A stretch of 19,300 nt of DNA, from the NCBI GenBank assembly GCA_024639205.1, contig JAHEIV010000005.1, positions 1-19,300 on the forward strand, given 5' to 3'. This stretch comes from Deltaproteobacteria bacterium (lineage in GTDB: Bacteria; Desulfobacterota; Desulfobacteria; Desulfobacterales; SG8-13). Below the pieces are notes generated by a model. The model saw nothing but the letters and a program-made list of their open reading frames with translations. It searched no databases and was not told where the DNA came from. Made by a program: the position numbers and the translations under genes. Positions 6,868-15,330 of this stretch are shown in pieces. Numbering within the stretch: position 1 is the first letter of the stretch; each line of letters opens with the position of its first letter.

Positions 6868-8643
6868 ATGTCCATTGCGGTCGTGACAATCATCCTGGTG
6901 TTGACCCTAATTTTGCTGATCAGCGAGAGACTGCCGGTGGACCTGACGGCCATCGGTCTGATGGTGGCCCTTTCCGCAACCGGGATTCTCACTCCGGCGG
7001 AAGCGGTAGCCGGATTTGCCAGCCCGGCGGTACTCACTGTGGCCGCTATGTTTCTGGTCAGCCGGGGGATGATTCGCACCGGTGCGGTGGGCTTCATCGG
7101 ACAGCGGGTAATCGACCTGTCCCGTGGAAACACCAGCCTGGCGATGCTCATGGTTTTGCTGATCGTAGCGCTTTCCTCGGCTTTTATCAACAACACGCCG
7201 GTCGTTGTGCTGTTCATACCGATTGTGCTGAGCCTGAGTTGTGAACTGGGGTTCAGCCCCTCGAAATTCCTGATACCGATTTCCTATGCCTCGATTCTGG
7301 CCGGCACCAGCACCCTGATTGGTACCTCGACCAATATTATCGTCAGCGACCTGAGTGCCCGTCACGGATACGGTCCGCTGGGTATGTTCGAACTGACGAT
7401 TTTGGGGCTTCCAATCGCTGTAACAGGGATTGGGTTTTTGCTTTATGCGGCTCCGCGGCTGATGCCAAGCAATCAAATGCCCGTCTGTGAGATGAAAAAT
7501 GAACACAGAAAGCGTTACCTGGCCGAACTGATGGTTCCCAAGGACAGCTGGCTGGTCGGCATAAAAGCCGGTCAGGCATTTGCGGAACAACATCCCGGGA
7601 TCGAGGTGCTGGAACTGATTCGTTACTCGCATATCTTCTATCCGGATCGCGACCCGGTGAATATCGCACCCGATGACTTGTTGTTGATCAAAGGCTCGGC
7701 TTCGGATCTGATCGAAATTCTTCACAGCGACGGGATCGCACTGCCGATGGCCGCAAACGGATTCGATTTCGGAGTCGGCGATAATGGTTCCATTGTAGTG
7801 GAATTGATCATACCGCCGCAGTCATCGCTGGTCGGGGCGCGGTTGCTGGAGAGTCGCCTCTCCCGGGATCCAAACATCCACATCATCGCCATACAACGCA
7901 GAGGCCTGCATTATACCGAACAAAAGTTGCAGGATGTCCGGTTGAAAAACGGCGATATTCTGCTGATCTGGTGCCCGGAACGCCATCTCGATAACCTGCG
8001 TGCCGAGGCCGATTTGATCATCGTCGAGGATGTCCACCACGAATTGGTGCACAAGCGGAAAGCTCATATGGCTTTTGCCATATTCGGCGGTATGATCCTG
8101 GCCGCCAGCGCGGGTTTGGCCGACATTATGTTGTGTGCGATGACCGCTGTCCTGCTTATGTTGCTGACCGGATGTCTCCAGTTGCGAGACGCCTACCGTG
8201 GGATCCAGAGCAACGTTCTGCTGCTGATTGTCGGCACCTTTGCCTTGGGCGCGGCTATGGAAAAATCCGGTGCATCGAGCTTTTATGCCGAGGCGATCAT
8301 TAACCTGCTGTCCGGCAGCGGCCCGTGGGTGGTTCTGGTCGGGATCATGCTGTTGACCAGCCTCAGCACCCAGATACTCAGCAACAATGCTACCGCCATA
8401 TTGATCTTGCCGATAGCGATATCCGCCGCAGTTGAGCTGGGAGTGGATCCCAAGCCGTTCATCATCGCTGTTTGCTTCGGGGCCAGCGCCTGTTTTGCCA
8501 CCCCCATCGGTTATCAAACCAACCTGCTGGTATACGGTCCCGGCGGGTATCGGTTCAGCGATTTTCTAAAGTTGGGTATCCCATTGAACCTGATCGTGTT
8601 GCTGTTTAGCGCATTGCTGATACCGGTCTTCTGGCCGCTGTAA
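6868..8643 (+). CDS. SLC13/CitT-like anion transporter with two RCK_C (TrkA-C) domains
   Basis: A 591-residue inner-membrane protein with two halves of hydrophobic helices around a soluble insert. The first half has SAFINNTPV (104-112) and GTSTLIGTSTNIIV (146-159). The second has TQILSNNATAILILP (501-515) and FATPIGYQTNLLVYGPGG (543-560). Paired hairpins with NNTP/NNAT and a Thr/Ser-Gly-rich motif are typical of the DASS family of Na+-coupled transporters of sulfate or dicarboxylates. The insert (about 215-390) contains two RCK_C/TrkA-C-like domains, likely ligand-sensing. The 591-residue length fits this subgroup. Substrate is undetermined; sulfate would suit a sulfate reducer but is only a guess. 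It is a single-gene unit. Confidence 0.88.
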   Translation: MSIAVVTIILVLTLILLISERLPVDLTAIGLMVALSATGILTPAEAVAGFASPAVLTVAAMFLVSRGMIRTGAVGFIGQRVIDLSRGNTSLAMLMVLLIVALSSAFINNTPVVVLFIPIVLSLSCELGFSPSKFLIPISYASILAGTSTLIGTSTNIIVSDLSARHGYGPLGMFELTILGLPIAVTGIGFLLYAAPRLMPSNQMPVCEMKNEHRKRYLAELMVPKDSWLVGIKAGQAFAEQHPGIEVLELIRYSHIFYPDRDPVNIAPDDLLLIKGSASDLIEILHSDGIALPMAANGFDFGVGDNGSIVVELIIPPQSSLVGARLLESRLSRDPNIHIIAIQRRGLHYTEQKLQDVRLKNGDILLIWCPERHLDNLRAEADLIIVEDVHHELVHKRKAHMAFAIFGGMILAASAGLADIMLCAMTAVLLMLLTGCLQLRDAYRGIQSNVLLLIVGTFALGAAMEKSGASSFYAEAIINLLSGSGPWVVLVGIMLLTSLSTQILSNNATAILILPIAISAAVELGVDPKPFIIAVCFGASACFATPIGYQTNLLVYGPGGYRFSDFLKLGIPLNLIVLLFSALLIPVFWPL

Positions 8644-8740
8644 TTCGAACGCTGGCTAAAACCCGGGAGCGATGGCAGCGCTTCGGTGCCGTTTGATGGC
8701 CGGCGATTCCTACGGGTGCGCAAATGGCCAGAATTTTAGG

Positions 8741-9394
8741 TTACGGATCCGGCGCTGCGAAGGGTTTTTCCGGGTCGGTCGGTGCCGGATTTCGGGAGGT
8801 GGGGTTGTCGGCTTTGATTTCATGGCTCCGCTCATCTGCCGTTATTGCTTTGCGCAGCTGTCTTTTGTGAGCCAGTATTTCTTTAGACCTGGAGAGCTTG
8901 GCTTTGATTTCTTCGCGGTATTTGCTGGTGATCGAAAAAGCGACATAATATCCAATCACCGCCAGTGGCAGACCGATTATAATGCCTCCCACTGTCATGG
9001 CCCAAACGATTTCCGGGGTCTTTAATATCAAATCGTGAATGGCCGACAAATTGTTGATGTCTTTGAGTTGAAATGCCTTTTTAATGCCCATGATCCGGGC
9101 ACCGACCAGGTAAGTAACGCTGTAAATGATCGGGGCGGTCACCGCATTGGTAATCCATACGGAAATGGCGGCCGAAATCTTGTTCCATTTAAACAATGCC
9201 GCCACGGCTACCGCAACGATCGTGTGCAACCCCATGAAAGGCGTCATTCCCACAAAGATACCCAGGGCGAATCCCAGCGCAATCTCACTGGGATGTCCGC
9301 GAATTTTGAGAAACCTTTCATAGGTTTTTTTCACGGATTCCCAAAGAATGTTGCCTTTCTGGGGATATTGGGATTCAGGGGTTGAACGGTTCAT
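8741..9394 (-). CDS. DUF2062 membrane protein
   Basis: A 217-residue protein with the DUF2062 signature HPSEIALGFALGIFVGMTPF and following hydrophobic segments (VAVAVAALF, TAPIIYSVTYLVGARIMG, GGIIIGLPLAVIGYYVAF), so about three or four membrane helices. The C-terminus is hydrophilic and charged. DUF2062 proteins are of unknown function; some are fused to glycosyltransferases. A TTG start at 9505 would add 37 residues, but it lies at or before the predicted transcription start, so I prefer the ATG giving MNRSTPESQ. The ribosome site is poor, leaving the start uncertain. Confidence 0.78.
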   Translation of the reverse strand: MNRSTPESQYPQKGNILWESVKKTYERFLKIRGHPSEIALGFALGIFVGMTPFMGLHTIVAVAVAALFKWNKISAAISVWITNAVTAPIIYSVTYLVGARIMGIKKAFQLKDINNLSAIHDLILKTPEIVWAMTVGGIIIGLPLAVIGYYVAFSITSKYREEIKAKLSRSKEILAHKRQLRKAITADERSHEIKADNPTSRNPAPTDPEKPFAAPDP

Positions 9395-9507
9395 GCGACG
9401 GTCTCTGAATTGCGCCTTTTGGATGGGCGCGTTTTTTCCGACATGTTGCACGGATTCGTTTTTTGGCTCAATATCAGAATTGTCGCCAAATTGGAATAGC
9501 CGCAAGG

Positions 9508-9535
9508 ATTATAAACATGTTAGCCGTTGCCGCAA
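9508..9535 (-). promoter_or_regulatory. Putative promoter of the DUF2062 gene
   Basis: A perfect -10 TATAAT with TTGCGG as -35 and a 16-nt spacer. The start would be near 9501, about 107 nt before the chosen ATG. Confidence 0.55.
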
Positions 9536-9628
9536 GCGACACGGACGTAGAGAAATGAGAATGGATCCGCAATGCGGGAGTGAGATTTCAGACCCAAAGA
9601 ATCAAAATTATCGTTCAATCGTAAGGGG

Positions 9629-12600
9629 TTATTTTGTCGTGGGGACCGTTGTCGGTCGGGAGCGGGTTGCCAGCTTGACTTTCTGCACAACGTTGCGGGC
9701 AACTTCACGAATGCGCTGATCCGGGTCGTTTACATAGGTTGCCAACGTTTTCACGGCTAGAGCCTGGGGAATCTGCCCGAGGGCGAATGCGGCGGTTGCC
9801 CGCACCCGCGGGCTGTATTGATGGTGCCGCAGCAGCAGGCTTTTTTTCGCCAGTACCAGTGTTAACGGTTCAACACACTCGGGTTTGGCAATGGAGCCAA
9901 GTGCACGACAGCAGGCCAATCGCAGGTCTTCTTCTCTGGTGTTTTTCAGGATGCCTGACAACGTGTCGAGCGCTTCGGGCGGTTTTAGTTTTTCCAGGCA
10001 ACTGACCGCAGCCACCGCGATCTCGGCTTTTGCCGATCTGGCGTTTTCCAGCAGCACCTCCACCGTGCGATTGTCTTTCAGCCTTTCGGCGAGCCGGAAA
10101 GCGGCCAGGCGCACCTCCTTGTCTTCGTCGCGCATTGCGTGCACCATTTCGGTAAAGACATCGCCTGTAACGCTGTCAATAACGTTCAACACCCGCACCC
10201 GTTCTTCGGATGTTATTTCCAGCACCAGCAAGCGCTTGAGGCGGCCGATGGCTTGCGGGCCCTGTTTTGAGATAATCGCTGCAGCCGCCTGTCGGCTGCG
10301 GTGATCGTCCGCCTGCTTGACAATATCGATCAACAACGGAACAGCCGTCGGTCCCAGGCTTTCGAGAAGCTGGACAGCATTTCGCTGCCGGGTGGCGTCG
10401 CCTGATTTCAGATCGGCCGTCAACAGATTCTGGGTTGTCGGATTTAATCGGATTTCCAGGCTTTTACTCAATCGCTGTGCGTTGGGATCGTTTTGCTCGC
10501 TGAGTTGTTTCAAGCGTTTTTGCAGCTGTGAGATGAGACGGGCGGCCGGCGGATAATCGCTGAAGCCGATGAGATTGATAAAAAGGCGGTTCATCAGAGC
10601 CGCCATTGCCACCAGAATTTTCGGGTCTTCCTCCCGGACAAACTCCTTCAGCAGCGGATTGGACAGGAAAACGGCCAGATCGTGCTGAAAGGCGGGCGGC
10701 AGGGCCTCCATCAGAGTACGGACGATGTCGACAACTTTTTCGCGTACCGGAACATCACGGTCTGCCAGACCGAGAAACAGCTGGGTAATGGCATGGCGCA
10801 CTTTTGGATCATCTCCGCTCTCAAAAAGGGAGGTCACCAGTTTTTGAAACTCGTTGAGAAAAGCATCGAAATTCTCACCGGGGATGGGCTCTGTGACGGA
10901 TTCCTCCATTGCCACCGGCACCGGTACGCCGACCGCCATCCCCTGACCTTCGGTCGCCTGGGGGGTTTTTTGAGCGACCCGGATCTCGAATACGTGCTTG
11001 TCGAAAATAATCCCGGAAAGCCCCTGTTGATCGGCGAAATCCCGCCAGTACTTGCCGTCTACCCCTTCTGCGGGAAGATTCTTTAACTCACTGATGAATA
11101 CTTCCATCTCACTGCGGCTAAATCCGAGAACAAATGCAAGACTCTTGAGGCCGAGGCTTTCCAGAAACTGAATGAAGGCTTCGGCAAAGGTTTTGAATTC
11201 GGACACGTCTACCCGTTCGTTGTTGATCAAAAGAGTCTTGGCGGCATGTGAGATGGAAAACGGATTTTGCTTCTGCAAGACGGCATTCAATCCGGAAACC
11301 AGTTGATCGATAGCAGAGGAGACGGCCTTGCTTTGCAGCGGGTAGAGCTTGATGATCTTGGCCGTACCCAGCAAGCCTTTCAAAATGGCTGGGATCAGGG
11401 GAAGATCGCTTTGATCCATTCCCGGCGGCAGCGGGACCTTAGAGTCTGCGGCTGGCTTTCGCTTGCCGGCTGCCGTTTCCGGTTTGCCGGCCATTGCGTA
11501 GCGGACCTGTTTTAGTTCGATGTGTTTGAGACGATTTTCGATACAGAAACGTTCCCAGTAACGGTCGTCAAACATTTTTTCCTGGGTCCGGCCGAAAGTT
11601 TCGACCAGAATTTCGAGCTCTTCGCTGGTAATGCCCCGGTGAAGGGCAATTCCTTTGAGCTCGTAGCGGGCCAGAAATTTCAGGAAACTTCCGGCAACCA
11701 GCTTGAAATCGGTTACATCCATCTTCTGGCCGTTGATAACCAGACCCTGTTTGATCTGCATCAGGTTGAGGTATTCGTTATTGGCCAGAATCTGCTCAAG
11801 GGATTGCAGCGACTGGCTGATGACGCCGACAATCGACTTGCTGCCGGGGGGATAAAGCTTGATATTGCGGACCGCCACCATGAAATCACGAACCACTTTC
11901 GGGATGAGCGGCACATCTTCCGGTCGAATGGGGATATCGTTGTCCAGCCCCTCCCCTTCGCCTTCGCCGGTGTAAAAAGCTGCCTCTTCGGTATTAAAAT
12001 TTCTATTGTTGCTGGCATCCAGAATATGCTCGTACGTAGTGGCCTTTTCCCGGTCGGAGGATCGTTTAAAATGATAGGCCAGGGTAGCCGCCGATGGCAA
12101 CAGCTGCTGCTGGTAAAGGTTCTCCTGATAGCTGCCGATTTTTTCGTGGATCTGTTCTTTGCGTTTCGAGTCGATTCCGCTGTAAGTGATATCCAGAATC
12201 CGCTTTCCCAGAAATCGGATAACTTCGTCGTTGAGATGGAAATCCGTGGCCAGCAAACCCTCGGCAGCCGCTTTGTCGACAAATTCGAGCACCTTGGCTT
12301 CCATTTGATCGGTGCTGCCGATCAGCATGCTTAAGGGGACGTCTTCTCCCATCGCCGAGACCTGGTCCAACATTTGTTTGCTTTCTTCATCCAGGGCGGT
12401 GATTTTAACCGAAACGATTTCCTCAAGGGATTTGGGCAGATATCCCTCCTCCAGGGGCTGAATGACCCACTGTTTGCCGGACAGGGTGATCTTGTGATCC
12501 TGTACCAGCTTGCGCAGGATTTCGGTGAAAAATAGCGGATTGCCGCTGGTTACCCGAGCCAGTTCTTCGTCTATGCCTTTGGGGATCAATATATTGGGAA

Positions 12601-13897
12601 ACAGGTCCTGGATGTGCTTGTTGATGTCCGCGGCCGTCAACGGTGTCAATTCGAATCGGCGGATGCCGAGATCCTCGTTGTACGCATCGCAATAATGATT
12701 CAGCGGAGATGCCTGTGCGGTGTCGGTTGTATCCTGGGAGGGCGCGGCAGTAGCGCAGACGAAGATCGGAAAATCTCCCCTCAACATCAAACGCCGCAGC
12801 AGCATCAGGGTTGCTTCGTCGGCGAAGTGCAAATCGTCAATAAACAGAATCAGCGGGTGACTGTCGACCAGTTTCGGTAAAAACTTCAGTAGCGTATTAA
12901 ACAGACCTTCTCGTTGAACCCGGTCATCCTTGCCCTCAATCAGTTTGCTTTCCACTCCGACCAGTGGGATCACCCTGGAAAGATAGACCAGTTCAATGGG
13001 AGCCATACTTTCCAGTATCGGTACCCCTTTGTCTTTTCTGCGATTCAGCAGGTCAACGATGAGCTTCTCGGTCAGATAATACGGTCGGAACATCTCCTGA
13101 GGGCTTCCGCTGAGGGTGGACTGCCAGGTTTTACTGCGGGCCAGGTTACGGCGAATAGTCTCCAGAAAATCCGTTTTGCCCAACCCCGGCAGGCCCTCTG
13201 CAATGAGAAACTGGCTTTGCCGCATGCTGAATTTTTTCAGGGCGTCGGCCACAAGGGATAGCTGGCGACCGCGGCCGACGATTTGAACCTCCTTCAGCTG
13301 GAATATAGCCGTTTTTGCGAATACGTCGGAGGGGCGAACTTTCGCCGCATTGACCATCTGGTTGCGGCCGTTTCTTTTTGCCGAGTAAAGGGCCGTGTCC
13401 GCCTGTTGGATCAAGGCCTTCCCGCTGCGTGCATCTTCCGGGGCGGTGGCCACACCGAGGCTGATCGTCAATTTCACTTTTTCGTGGTTTCCCTTTGGCA
13501 CAAAGGGATTCCCACCGATCGTACCAACCAGTTTCTCGCCGATTTTCAGCGAGGTTTGCTTGTCGAAACTGCGCAGCAAAATCATAAACTCGTCGCCGGC
13601 ATACCGAATGGGAAGACCGACGTTACCGGCAGTTTTTTTCAGGAAAGCAGACAGCCAGACCAATGCGTCGTCGCCAATCTGATGACCATAGTTGTCGTTG
13701 ATCAGCTTGAAATGGTCCAGGTCCAACATCAGAAGGGTGAGGGGATTTTGGTCCAGTTCGGCCCAGTTCACACGGGATTGGAGGTAGTGGTGGAGATAGC
13801 GCCGGTTGTACAGACCGGTGAGTTCGTCTTCAAAGATGAGACGGGAGGGGTCTTTACCGGTGTGTTCCAGATAGTTGACGAGTTCCTGGTGCTGCAT
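9629..13897 (-). CDS. GGDEF - AAA-type ATPase - duplicated domain - HEAT-repeat signalling protein
   Basis: A 1422-residue cytoplasmic protein without membrane helices. The GGDEF domain (about 23-183) has DELTGLYNRRY, the metal site LDLDHFKLINDNYG (D59/D61) and AGDEF (100-104). AGDEF is a tolerated variant, so c-di-GMP synthesis is plausible. The RxxD product-inhibition site is absent (GNVG at 91-94). An AAA/STAND-type ATPase follows with Walker A GLPGLGKT (235-242) and Walker B LILFIDDLH (349-357), extending to about 620. Residues 661-800 and 831-970 are two copies of one unrecognised domain. A helical HEAT-repeat region covers about 1165-1410. The gene stands alone, read from its own promoter, with no partner beside it. 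The ATG has only a weak ribosome site. Confidence 0.88.
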   Translation of the reverse strand: MQHQELVNYLEHTGKDPSRLIFEDELTGLYNRRYLHHYLQSRVNWAELDQNPLTLLMLDLDHFKLINDNYGHQIGDDALVWLSAFLKKTAGNVGLPIRYAGDEFMILLRSFDKQTSLKIGEKLVGTIGGNPFVPKGNHEKVKLTISLGVATAPEDARSGKALIQQADTALYSAKRNGRNQMVNAAKVRPSDVFAKTAIFQLKEVQIVGRGRQLSLVADALKKFSMRQSQFLIAEGLPGLGKTDFLETIRRNLARSKTWQSTLSGSPQEMFRPYYLTEKLIVDLLNRRKDKGVPILESMAPIELVYLSRVIPLVGVESKLIEGKDDRVQREGLFNTLLKFLPKLVDSHPLILFIDDLHFADEATLMLLRRLMLRGDFPIFVCATAAPSQDTTDTAQASPLNHYCDAYNEDLGIRRFELTPLTAADINKHIQDLFPNILIPKGIDEELARVTSGNPLFFTEILRKLVQDHKITLSGKQWVIQPLEEGYLPKSLEEIVSVKITALDEESKQMLDQVSAMGEDVPLSMLIGSTDQMEAKVLEFVDKAAAEGLLATDFHLNDEVIRFLGKRILDITYSGIDSKRKEQIHEKIGSYQENLYQQQLLPSAATLAYHFKRSSDREKATTYEHILDASNNRNFNTEEAAFYTGEGEGEGLDNDIPIRPEDVPLIPKVVRDFMVAVRNIKLYPPGSKSIVGVISQSLQSLEQILANNEYLNLMQIKQGLVINGQKMDVTDFKLVAGSFLKFLARYELKGIALHRGITSEELEILVETFGRTQEKMFDDRYWERFCIENRLKHIELKQVRYAMAGKPETAAGKRKPAADSKVPLPPGMDQSDLPLIPAILKGLLGTAKIIKLYPLQSKAVSSAIDQLVSGLNAVLQKQNPFSISHAAKTLLINNERVDVSEFKTFAEAFIQFLESLGLKSLAFVLGFSRSEMEVFISELKNLPAEGVDGKYWRDFADQQGLSGIIFDKHVFEIRVAQKTPQATEGQGMAVGVPVPVAMEESVTEPIPGENFDAFLNEFQKLVTSLFESGDDPKVRHAITQLFLGLADRDVPVREKVVDIVRTLMEALPPAFQHDLAVFLSNPLLKEFVREEDPKILVAMAALMNRLFINLIGFSDYPPAARLISQLQKRLKQLSEQNDPNAQRLSKSLEIRLNPTTQNLLTADLKSGDATRQRNAVQLLESLGPTAVPLLIDIVKQADDHRSRQAAAAIISKQGPQAIGRLKRLLVLEITSEERVRVLNVIDSVTGDVFTEMVHAMRDEDKEVRLAAFRLAERLKDNRTVEVLLENARSAKAEIAVAAVSCLEKLKPPEALDTLSGILKNTREEDLRLACCRALGSIAKPECVEPLTLVLAKKSLLLRHHQYSPRVRATAAFALGQIPQALAVKTLATYVNDPDQRIREVARNVVQKVKLATRSRPTTVPTTK
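10988..11410 (-). repeat. Second copy of the internal duplicated protein domain
   Basis: Encodes residues 830-970 of the GGDEF/HEAT protein. It aligns to residues 660-800 with no gap. Shared features are LPLIP, IKLYP--SK, IN-----DV--FK, a hydrophobic FL---- LK segment and YW--F near the end. Confidence 0.8.
11498..11920 (-). repeat. First copy of the internal duplicated protein domain
   Basis: Encodes residues 660-800. By hand count 39 of 140 residues match the second copy at a constant offset of exactly 170 residues. The domain family is not recognised. Confidence 0.8.
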
Positions 13898-13922
13898 TAT
13901 CGATCAGTTGTCCAGTTGGAGT

Positions 13923-13980
13923 ATGAACGCTGTTCATGGATCTTCAACATGGCCCTGCCGGCAGTGTTCATCCGCAGGGC
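13923..13980 (-). promoter_or_regulatory. Inverted repeats in the leader of the GGDEF/HEAT gene
   Basis: ATGAAC-GCT-GTTCAT (13923-13937) is a perfect palindrome 26 nt before the start codon. GCCCTGC/GCAGGGC (13952-13958 and 13974-13980) forms a 7-bp stem with a 15-nt loop that contains another GTTCAT. They could be an operator or an mRNA structure near the start. Confidence 0.4.
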
Positions 13981-13997
13981 GACCCCGTGACCCCCTT

Positions 13998-14027
13998 ATT
14001 TTACTTCAAAACTGCTCAATATTGCAA
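13998..14027 (-). promoter_or_regulatory. Putative promoter of the GGDEF/HEAT gene
   Basis: TTGCAA, an 18-nt spacer and TAAAAT (5 of 6 consensus). The start would be near 13991, leaving a leader of about 94 nt. Confidence 0.5.
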
Positions 14028-14133
14028 GCAAAAGGAAAGATGACCGGCATAAGATCGGCCAGGAACCGATCAGCGGCGATGACGGGAAGCGCCGAATTTC
14101 GTGGGGATCCCTCGCAGCCTGTTGAGGAAATCT

Positions 14134-15195
14134 TTATTTGATAACTAAATATACAGCGTCTCTGAGGGGGGTGACTCGACCGATGACTCGCGCTCCGGCA
14201 ACGCCGGCTTTCCGCAACGCGTCGACCAGCTCGGCTGCCTGCAGCTCGCGAACCGCCACCAACAACCCCCCACTGGTTTGGGGGTCCAAGATGATCTCCC
14301 GGTGCCAGTCCGGCAGGTTTCGATCGAACCGCATGCTGGATTCCACCAACTGCCGGATGGTGCGGTTAACGCCAGTGGACACACCCCGTTCATACATTTG
14401 CAGGGCCTCGTCCATAATCGGTATATTGTCGATCTCCAGCTCCAGGCAGACACCGGAAGCGGTGGCCATCTCGTAAGAATGCCCGGCAAGTCCGAACCCG
14501 GTGATATCCGTGGCGGCGTGAACATCGGATTGCTGCAGGACTTCGGCCGCAGTTTTGTTCAATTCGGTGATGATCGCCAAACATTCGCTCAGAGCCGCGG
14601 CTGAAACCCACTTCTTTAGATTGGCGTTGAAAATGACTCCGCTGCCGATCGGTTTTGTCAAGATCAGCCGGTCGCCGGGTTGCGCACCGGTGTTGGTCCA
14701 GTACTTCTTCGGATGCACGACTCCGGTGACCGCCAGTCCGTATTTGGGCTCATCGTCATCGATGGTGTGACCACCGGCCAGAACCGCCCCTGCTTCCGTA
14801 ATTTTCGAAAGCCCGCCGGAAATAATCTGGTTCAAGACGTCCGGATCCAGTTTTTTTGCCGGAAAACCGACCAGGTTCAAGCAGGTAATCGGTCGTCCAC
14901 CCATGGCATATACATCGCTGAGAGCGTTGGCAGCTGCAATCTGACCGAATAAAAACGGGTCGTTCACCGGTGGTGTGATGAAATCGGCGGTGGTGATGAT
15001 CGCGATTTCATCGCTTAATCGGTAGACACCCGCATCGTCCTGGGTTTCGTAACCGACCAGCAGGTTGGGATCCTGGTGTTTCGGCAGTGAACGCAGAAGC
15101 TTGTCAAGCCCGACCGGGCTGATTTTAGCCGCTCAGCCGCATGTCTTGGACAGGTTCAGAAGGGTCGGTTTCCGGAATTTCTTCAGTATTTCCAT
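14134..15195 (-). CDS. selD: Selenide, water dikinase SelD, selenoprotein (UGA at 15133-15135)
   Basis: Makes selenophosphate from selenide and ATP, the selenium donor for selenocysteine. The protein is 353 residues when the TGA at codon 21 is read as selenocysteine. The N-terminus then reads MEILKKFRKPTLLNLSKTCG, then Sec21 and AAKISPVGL. Sec21 and K24 correspond to the catalytic Cys/Sec-x-x-Lys of SelD. Further marks are ETQDDAGVY (50-58), DPFLFGQIAAANALSDVYAM, AGGHTID (140-146) and DPQTSGGLL near the C-terminus. The length is normal for SelD. The chosen ATG has GGAG 7 nt upstream, and an in-frame stop lies five codons above it. Starting after the UGA would lose the active site. It has its own promoter. 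Confidence 0.95.
15104..15135 (-). promoter_or_regulatory. Selenocysteine UGA and SECIS stem-loop of selD
   Basis: Ten nucleotides after the TGA the RNA can fold as UCAGCCC-GGUC-GGGCUUGA. That is seven base pairs, one bulged U and a GGUC tetraloop. A GGUC loop and a bulged U are the features SelB reads in bacterial SECIS elements. Confidence 0.85.
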
Positions 15196-15204
15196 CCACG
15201 GTCT

Positions 15205-15216
15205 CCGTGATCACGG
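15205..15216 (-). promoter_or_regulatory. 12-bp palindrome next to the selD ribosome site
   Basis: CCGTGATCACGG is perfectly palindromic, and its last GG on the minus strand begins the GGAG ribosome site of selD. It could be an operator or help hide the ribosome site; the stem would need a small loop to form in RNA. Confidence 0.4.
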
Positions 15217-15273
15217 TGGTCATCAGGTGCTGCAAGCGCCCGAGCCGATATTCAACATAACTATAGGGAATAT

Positions 15274-15302
15274 AGAGTAAATATATTTATCGGCCTTGTC
15301 AA
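15274..15302 (-). promoter_or_regulatory. Putative promoter of selD
   Basis: A perfect -35 TTGACA, a 17-nt AT-rich spacer and TACTCT as the -10. Predicted start near 15267, with a leader of about 70 nt. Confidence 0.55.
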
Positions 15303-15330
15303 TTTATTCCCGACGGTTCAAACGGAAGGG

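Noticed and set aside
8644..8740. Terminator between the converging transporter and DUF2062 genes
   Set aside because: I found no stem followed by a U-tract on either strand.
8741..9505. Longer DUF2062 protein from a TTG start
   Set aside because: The TTG lies at or upstream of the predicted transcription start, and the extra residues have no family support.
11522..12334. Plus-strand open frame of 270 codons opposite the GGDEF/HEAT gene
   Set aside because: Antisense shadow of a gene with clear domains; no motif of its own.
14134..14967. SelD as a 277-residue protein starting at a GTG
   Set aside because: It would lack the catalytic Sec/Lys and the first ATP-binding part. Reading through the UGA restores a normal-length protein with a good ribosome site.
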